DNA of 64,000 bases from assembly GCF_000013565.1 (NCBI RefSeq), contig NC_007802.1, positions 3,472,001 to 3,536,000 on the forward strand, given 5' to 3'. Made by a program: the position numbers and the translations under genes. Under the pieces are notes generated by a model. The model was given only the letters and a program-made list of their open reading frames with translations. It did no database searches and was not told where the DNA came from. Within the stretch, counting starts at the first letter, position 1. Each line of letters opens with the position of its first letter. Positions 59,376-64,000 of the stretch are shown here, one piece after another. This DNA comes from Jannaschia sp. CCS1. GTDB lineage: Bacteria; Pseudomonadota; Alphaproteobacteria; Rhodobacterales; Rhodobacteraceae.

Positions 59376-60421
59376 TAGCGCAAATGGGACGTGATGGTGC
59401 GCGCGGCGGTGTCGAGGGCCGCATCGGAGAGATCACCCGCGTCGATGGTCGCGATAGGGGCGGCGGATTTGGATTTGGTGAGGCGGGCATAGGCCGGGTC
59501 GTAATGGTCGGTAACGAGCGCCTGGGCCAGGGCCTGGGGTTGGTTGGTTTGCAGGAGGCTGAGCCAGTGGTCCACCGTGGCGTGGCCCGCATGGGGGCGC
59601 AGGTGGTTGAGGCGGTCCGTGAGGGCCTGCGTGTCGTGGAACAGATCCACGTAGGCCTCGGCCAGGAAGCGCGCGCGATGGTGCGGCGCGGCCTCCACCA
59701 CGATGCGGGGGCTGTCCTTCATCGCGACCCAAAGGGCGGGCGGCAGGCGGAGGGTGCCGATGCGGGCGGATTCAGCCTCAATCAAAACGGGTTTCGCGGG
59801 GTCGAGGGCGGAGAGTTCCGACAGCAGCGCCGTCTCGAACCCCTTTTGCGCCGGTTGATCGCCGTCGATATCGCCCAGAACCGAGCCGCGATGGCACGCC
59901 AGGCCTTCAAGGTCCAGCGTCTGCGCCCCGAGGGGTGCGACACGCTTGATCAGCTCGGTCTTGGCGGTGCCGGTATAGCCGTCCAAGCGGATGAGTTTGA
60001 CCGGCAGCGTGCCCTCATAAAGCTGCGCCACGACATGCCTGCGCCAGCTTTGATAGCCCCCCTCCAGCACCTGCGCGCGCCAGCCGATCTGTTGTAGGAT
60101 CGAGGTGAAGCTGCCCGAGCGTTGCCCACCCCGCCAGCAATAGACCAGCGGCTGCCAGCCCCCTTCGCGGTCCAGCAGATGCGTTTCAATCGCCGTCGCC
60201 GCATTGCGCGCCACACGGGTGGCCCCGATCTTGCGGGCCTTGAAGGGGCTTTCCTGGGTGTAGATCGTGCCGACCTCGGCGCGTTCCGCGTTCGACAGGA
60301 CGGGCATGTTGACGGCGCCGGGGACGTGATCCTCGGCAAACTCGGCGGGCGAGCGGACGTCAATGATGGTGTCGAAGGCGTGCGCCAACAGCGCGGGGAG
60401 GTCTGTGAGGGTGTAGGCCAT
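59375..60421 (-). CDS. mnmH: tRNA 2-selenouridine synthase (SelU/MnmH)
   Basis: A 348-residue two-domain enzyme: an N-terminal rhodanese domain with the catalytic Cys95 in YCWRGGQRSG, and a P-loop domain with GYTGTAKT (148-155). It replaces sulfur of 2-thiouridine at the wobble position of some tRNAs with selenium, using selenophosphate from SelD (38085). With SelD present and no SelA/SelB seen in the window, tRNA selenation may be the main selenium use, though genes for selenocysteine insertion may be elsewhere. Confidence 0.94.
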   Translation of the reverse strand: MAYTLTDLPALLAHAFDTIIDVRSPAEFAEDHVPGAVNMPVLSNAERAEVGTIYTQESPFKARKIGATRVARNAATAIETHLLDREGGWQPLVYCWRGGQRSGSFTSILQQIGWRAQVLEGGYQSWRRHVVAQLYEGTLPVKLIRLDGYTGTAKTELIKRVAPLGAQTLDLEGLACHRGSVLGDIDGDQPAQKGFETALLSELSALDPAKPVLIEAESARIGTLRLPPALWVAMKDSPRIVVEAAPHHRARFLAEAYVDLFHDTQALTDRLNHLRPHAGHATVDHWLSLLQTNQPQALAQALVTDHYDPAYARLTKSKSAAPIATIDAGDLSDAALDTAARTITSHLR

Positions 60422-60641
60422 GGGCGCGGGGTAGAGGAGTTTGGGAGGGAGGTCAAAGCGACGGGCGCAGGCCCCGGTCAGCCGCCGCCGTCGACGCCGG
60501 TCGGCATTGGCGGGCCTGCGCGCGATATGTCGGGTATCTGCCACCCCGCGCAGGACGGCGCTGCAGGATGCGGCCCCGATCCGCCCCGTCATCGGCGATG
60601 ACACATAAGGCGTCATGTCGCAGATACGGGCTGGTCCGGGC

Positions 60642-61871
60642 TTACAAGGCTGAAAAGAACACTCGCAAATCCTCCGCCACGATCTGCGGCTGTTCCCACT
60701 CCATGAAGTGACCGCCGACGTCGCTTCGTGTCCAATGCGCCACCGGGCCGTGTCGTTCGATCCAGGATCTTGGCGTTTCAAACAGATCGTTGACCGGCAT
60801 CAGGTAGCCCACGGGAACTTGCGGCGGGGCCCAGGATGCAGGCGCGCGGGCGGCCTCGGCATACAGCCGCATGGACGGGTTGATGGTCTGCGTCGCCCAA
60901 TAGATCGTCAGGTTGGTGAGAAGCGCATCGCGGTTGATCGCGCTTTCGATGGTACCGTCGTGGTCCGTCCATCGCCAGAACTTCTCGATGATCCACGATG
61001 CCAGCCCCGCCGGACTGTCGTTCAGGGCGACCGCCAGGGTTTGCGGTTTGCTCGACTGGACGATGGCATAGCCCATCTCTTGGGCCATCCACGATTGTGC
61101 GGTCTGCACAAAGGCCTGTTCCTCCGGGCTCAGGTCTTGCGGGATATCAGGGCCGAGATACGGGTTCGTGCCCCCGGTATGCGAGCCGATGATCGCCTCG
61201 CCATAGGTGGCCGCCATCGTCGCGGCAATGCCCGCCCCCAGATCACTGGACCGCACGCCATAGCGGGCATAGCCAAGGCTTTCAGTCATCAGCCTGTGCA
61301 TATAGGGGGCAATCGCCGCCGGGGACAGTCCGGTAGAATTTGGAATGTCCGAGAATCCGTATCCCGGAAGGGAGGCCGCGACCACGTGAAACGCGGGATT
61401 GTCGCCGGAGGGTGACGTCAGCATCGGGATGATATCGAGCATCTGAACAAAGGAAGACGGCCATCCGTGAAGCATCAACAACGGGATCGCGTCCGGCTGG
61501 TCAGACCGTGCATGGACGAAATGAAGACCGAGCCCGTCAATATCCGCTTTGCCATGCGAGACGCCATTCAGCCGCGCCTGTTCGGACGGCCAGTCATGAT
61601 CGGTTTGCCAATAGGTGATGAGTTCGGACAGGTACGTTGTGTCTGTCCCATAGCTCCAACCGCTGCCTGGAATTTGATCCGGCAGGCGCGCCGCAGATAG
61701 GCGGGCCCGCATGTCGCGGAGTGTGCTGTCCGGCACGTCCACGACAAAGGGCGTGGGCTGCGCAGATGCCATCCGCATCAAGGCCGGCGTGGCAAGTGCC
61801 ACCATGCCGGTTGTGATGGCCGCGCGGCGGGTCAATTCAGTGGCGGATAGGGTGTGATTGTGATCTGACAT
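60642..61871 (-). CDS. Exported epoxide hydrolase-like protein (EHN family)
   Basis: A 409-residue alpha/beta hydrolase of the epoxide hydrolase N-terminal (EHN) type. N-terminus has a twin-arginine signal-like TRRAAITTGMVALATPAL, unusual in this family and suggesting export. The EHN domain runs to about residue 135; LLMLHGWPSSFVQMLDI is the oxyanion region, SSDLGAGIAA the nucleophile elbow (family form GGDWG) and GGHFMEWEQPQ the catalytic His. Start at 61871 was chosen over 61910 on spacing to a GGGA run. Confidence 0.82.
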   Translation of the reverse strand: MSDHNHTLSATELTRRAAITTGMVALATPALMRMASAQPTPFVVDVPDSTLRDMRARLSAARLPDQIPGSGWSYGTDTTYLSELITYWQTDHDWPSEQARLNGVSHGKADIDGLGLHFVHARSDQPDAIPLLMLHGWPSSFVQMLDIIPMLTSPSGDNPAFHVVAASLPGYGFSDIPNSTGLSPAAIAPYMHRLMTESLGYARYGVRSSDLGAGIAATMAATYGEAIIGSHTGGTNPYLGPDIPQDLSPEEQAFVQTAQSWMAQEMGYAIVQSSKPQTLAVALNDSPAGLASWIIEKFWRWTDHDGTIESAINRDALLTNLTIYWATQTINPSMRLYAEAARAPASWAPPQVPVGYLMPVNDLFETPRSWIERHGPVAHWTRSDVGGHFMEWEQPQIVAEDLRVFFSAL

Positions 61872-61899
61872 CAAGGACATCCCTGCAATTGAGCGATAT

Positions 61900-62625
61900 T
61901 CATGCGCCAAGTGCCGCGATGACTTTGCGGGCCGTGGCGGCGGAGGAGACCTGTTGCTGCCCGGTGATCAGATTGCCGTCCCGCACAGCGAATTCAGCCA
62001 GAAGCCCGCCGGTGATGAAGTTGGTATCCTCGATCTTCCGCGCCTCATCCTCGATCCAGAAGGGCTGGATCTTCTGGCCTGCGGCATGTTCCGAATACCG
62101 TTCCTCGGAATTGGCAAACCCGGTCCAGGTCTTGCCCTTGATCAGGAGATCGCCGCCCGACAGCTTGGTCTTCAGCAAAACGCAGGTGCCATGGCACACG
62201 GCGGCAAGGATCTTGCCCGTCTCGTAAAACGCGGCGAGCGTCTCGTGCAGCGCTGTGTCGTCCACCATCGTGACCATCGGCCCCTGCCCGCCGACGATGA
62301 AAATCGCGTCGTAATCCTTCATGTTCAGCGTCCCGAGCGCCGGGGTTTCCGTAAGGAGAGGCGCGGTGAGTGGCGAGGATTTGAAGCCGAGCGAGATGAT
62401 ATCATGGGCCGCGTAGCCGCTTTCATGTTCCGGATCGCTCCACATATCCGCGGCCAGATCACCGCCCCCGGGTGAGGCCACGGTAATATCGTATCCCGCG
62501 TCGTTGAAGGCGATCCAGGCATGGGACAGCTCGGCCCACCAAAAGCCGATGGGCCAGTGTGTGACCGGCGATGTTGCCGGGTTGGACACCAGCATCAGGA
62601 CGTGGGTCTTGGATTGATCGGTCAT
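61900..62625 (-). CDS. DJ-1/PfpI family protein
   Basis: A 241-residue class I glutamine amidotransferase-like protein of the DJ-1/PfpI (HSP31-like) group. The nucleophile Cys144 lies in AAVCHGTC and the accompanying His145; other parts are IFIVGGQGPM and GGLLAEFAVRDGNLITGQQ. Members act as glyoxalase III, deglycase or stress chaperones; which here is unknown. The epoxide hydrolase gene follows after 28 bases, suggesting one transcript. Confidence 0.87.
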   Translation of the reverse strand: MTDQSKTHVLMLVSNPATSPVTHWPIGFWWAELSHAWIAFNDAGYDITVASPGGGDLAADMWSDPEHESGYAAHDIISLGFKSSPLTAPLLTETPALGTLNMKDYDAIFIVGGQGPMVTMVDDTALHETLAAFYETGKILAAVCHGTCVLLKTKLSGGDLLIKGKTWTGFANSEERYSEHAAGQKIQPFWIEDEARKIEDTNFITGGLLAEFAVRDGNLITGQQQVSSAATARKVIAALGA

Positions 62626-62653
62626 CGGCGTATTCCTTTTGGTTGGGGGAGAT

Positions 62654-63208
62654 TCAAAACAGCCACGGCGCAAGCCAACGGGTCACGCGGGGCATGATCA
62701 GATAGGTCAAAAGCAAGACCTGAGCGGTGACGATCACGATCACGCGCAGGGGGTCGGCCAGGGTCACAGGGAGCGCGCTGACGGCAGCGCCCAACAGCAG
62801 GACCAGCGCCGTGACCAGCACAATCAGCACCAGCGCCATACGCCAGCGCACGGGTTGGGGCGCAAGGGTGCCGGGCGGCGGAGCGAACCAGATTTCAAGC
62901 CCGGACAACCGCTCCCAGATCGCATCCCCTTCGATATAGGGCGCGACTTTGATCAGATGTCTGCGGCGTAATTCAGAGCGTTCGAACCGCGCGAGGTTTT
63001 CAGGCGTATCGAACCGGAAGATCGACACATAGGTTCTGTCCGGAGCACGGGGCTTCTGAACATCCGTGCCCAGATAGCCCGGAAAGCCCTGCACCTCGGT
63101 CAGGAGGGTTTCCAGCCAGTGTTCATACCCCGCCTCCTGCCCCGGCCTCACCCGGCGCCGGACAACAACGGTTACCGGATCGAACTGCGATGTCGCACCA
63201 TCTGCCAT
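62654..63208 (-). CDS. Antibiotic biosynthesis monooxygenase domain protein with membrane segments
   Basis: A 184-residue protein: an ABM domain (VTVVVRRRVRPGQEAGYEHWLETLLTEVQGFPGYLG) followed by two transmembrane segments (VRWRMALVLIVLVTALVLLLG and LRVIVIVTAQVLLLTYLIMP). ABM domains act on quinones or haem-like compounds; the membrane-bound form is widespread but not characterised. Cotranscribed with the DJ-1 gene, separated by 28 bases. Confidence 0.82.
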   Translation of the reverse strand: MADGATSQFDPVTVVVRRRVRPGQEAGYEHWLETLLTEVQGFPGYLGTDVQKPRAPDRTYVSIFRFDTPENLARFERSELRRRHLIKVAPYIEGDAIWERLSGLEIWFAPPPGTLAPQPVRWRMALVLIVLVTALVLLLGAAVSALPVTLADPLRVIVIVTAQVLLLTYLIMPRVTRWLAPWLF

Positions 63209-63300
63209 TGCGTGCCTCCTTTGACCTAGAGGCTACCGCGTCCCGCAGCGGGCGGATTTCAACGGATCAACAGATCCTTGCAGATTTCGATCAAGACGAC

Positions 63301-64000
63301 TTAGGTGATGGCCTTGCGGTAGGCTGATGGCGTGATACCGACCTGGGCCTTGAACACAGTTGAGAAATGCGCAGCACTGGAAAACCCGCAGGCATAGGCG
63401 ATCTGCGTGATGTTCAGCGTGGCGTCCCGCAGCATGTATTTGGCATGCTCAACGCGGCGACCCATGACATAGGCGTGGGGTGACGCGCCGGTTGCCGTCT
63501 TGAAACAGCGTCCGAAATGCACCGTCGACATGGCGGCAATGGCTGCCAGTTCAGATGTAAGAAGCGAGGCATGGTAATAGGTCTCGATATAGTCAATCAC
63601 GCGGGCCAGTTGCGGATTGGCAAGCTGTGGCGGGGGCACAAGATGCTCGGCCAGACCGGCCCCCTCGATCATCGTCAACATCAGCTGGATCAGGGCGGCA
63701 TCAACTGCGAGGTTGTTGGCCGGACCGCCGTTTTTCATCGCGTTCCACATCGTTTTCATCAACAGCAGACCCCGCGGATGATCCGACATATGACCATAAA
63801 GCGCGCAGAACGGATCGGTATCGAACCCCGCCGACAGCAGCAGCTCCTGCGCGTTTGAAATCGGCAGCGACACATTCAGCATGTGATGCGGGCCGGGCAG
63901 CTCAAAACTGCATTCCTGCGCTGCCGGTTGGGGGCCAAACTGCCCCTCCCGCACGATATCATGTTCGACCCACCCGTCGCCAAAATCGACCCGGCAGTTC
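63301..64000 (-). CDS. AraC-family transcriptional regulator, 5' end beyond window
   Basis: At least 233 residues; the gene runs off the right edge, where the reading frame is still open (codons NCRVDFGDGWVEHD at the edge). The C-terminal two helix-turn-helix motifs are typical of AraC/XylS: ELAAIAAMSTVHFGRCFKTATG and ITQIAYACGFSSAAHFSTVFKAQVGITPSAYRKA. The likely targets are the adjacent ABM, DJ-1 and epoxide hydrolase genes, all on the same strand downstream. Confidence 0.9.
   Translation of the reverse strand, partial: NCRVDFGDGWVEHDIVREGQFGPQPAAQECSFELPGPHHMLNVSLPISNAQELLLSAGFDTDPFCALYGHMSDHPRGLLLMKTMWNAMKNGGPANNLAVDAALIQLMLTMIEGAGLAEHLVPPPQLANPQLARVIDYIETYYHASLLTSELAAIAAMSTVHFGRCFKTATGASPHAYVMGRRVEHAKYMLRDATLNITQIAYACGFSSAAHFSTVFKAQVGITPSAYRKAIT

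Noticed and set aside
1-64000. tRNA or rRNA genes and prophage or integrase genes
   Set aside because: No cloverleaf-like segments, rRNA signatures, integrase or transposase frames were seen on either strand, despite the insertion signs behind lepA and rpoD.

Overview
The window is a high-GC alphaproteobacterial chromosome segment, most likely from the family Rhodobacteraceae (Roseobacter group). I infer this from the soxBDAG sarcosine oxidase operon, TadE/TadG-type pilus genes, a SelD protein fused to an FAD oxidoreductase, a YcjX/YcjF-like pair and an entericidin-type lipoprotein. Genus cannot be fixed by eye. Most of the window is ordinary core chromosome.

Layout. 0-3.5 kb: rpmB, a small secreted cysteine protein with a PCuAC copper chaperone, an AAA-type ATPase, two secreted proteins and a ParB-like protein. 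3.4-5.65 kb: a gene-free stretch with two copies of a mosaic repeat, then an alanine-rich protein. 5.85-10.1 kb: lepA followed by an accessory patch: a 39-base second copy of the lepA 3' end, an AT-rich RelA/SpoT-domain gene starting directly after it, a DUF4160/DUF2442 pair, entericidin and an orphan BrnA-like antitoxin. 10.2-18.5 kb: alpha/beta hydrolase, pirin, glutamate dehydrogenase, three Tad pilus genes and a RidA protein. 18.7-23.7 kb: soxBDAG. 23.8-27.9 kb: dnaG and rpoD. 27.9-29.6 kb: a second accessory patch with an AT-rich unknown gene overlapping the rpoD stop, two more mosaic repeat copies and an AbrB-Doc toxin-antitoxin pair. 29.7-34.5 kb: small conserved proteins, meaB and hrpB. 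34.6-41 kb (minus strand): DUF2235 protein, molybdenum hydroxylase large subunit, selD fusion, truA. 41-46.4 kb: YcjX/YcjF-like pair, EamA transporter, FAD monooxygenase, small membrane protein. 46.7-60.4 kb: ileS, a glutathione-transferase-like protein, a methylguanine methyltransferase-like protein, YgfZ, two PLP aminotransferases, a mini Tat-signal protein, paired SH3 proteins, valS and mnmH. 60.6-64 kb: epoxide hydrolase, DJ-1/PfpI protein, an ABM membrane protein and an AraC regulator cut by the window edge.

Functional links. SelD would supply selenophosphate to MnmH for 2-selenouridine in tRNA. The soxBDAG products turn sarcosine into glycine and methylene-tetrahydrofolate. YgfZ and serine-glyoxylate aminotransferase fit the same one-carbon theme. 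LepA, IleS, ValS, TruA, RpmB, DnaG and RpoD are housekeeping.

The most unusual material is non-coding. Several intergenic repeats form hairpins whose stems differ between copies by matched changes on both sides. There are also 41-bp x3, 30-bp x4 and 26-bp tandem arrays. The most interesting coding signal is the RelA/SpoT-domain gene inserted behind a duplicated lepA tail. No rRNA, tRNA or CRISPR array was seen.
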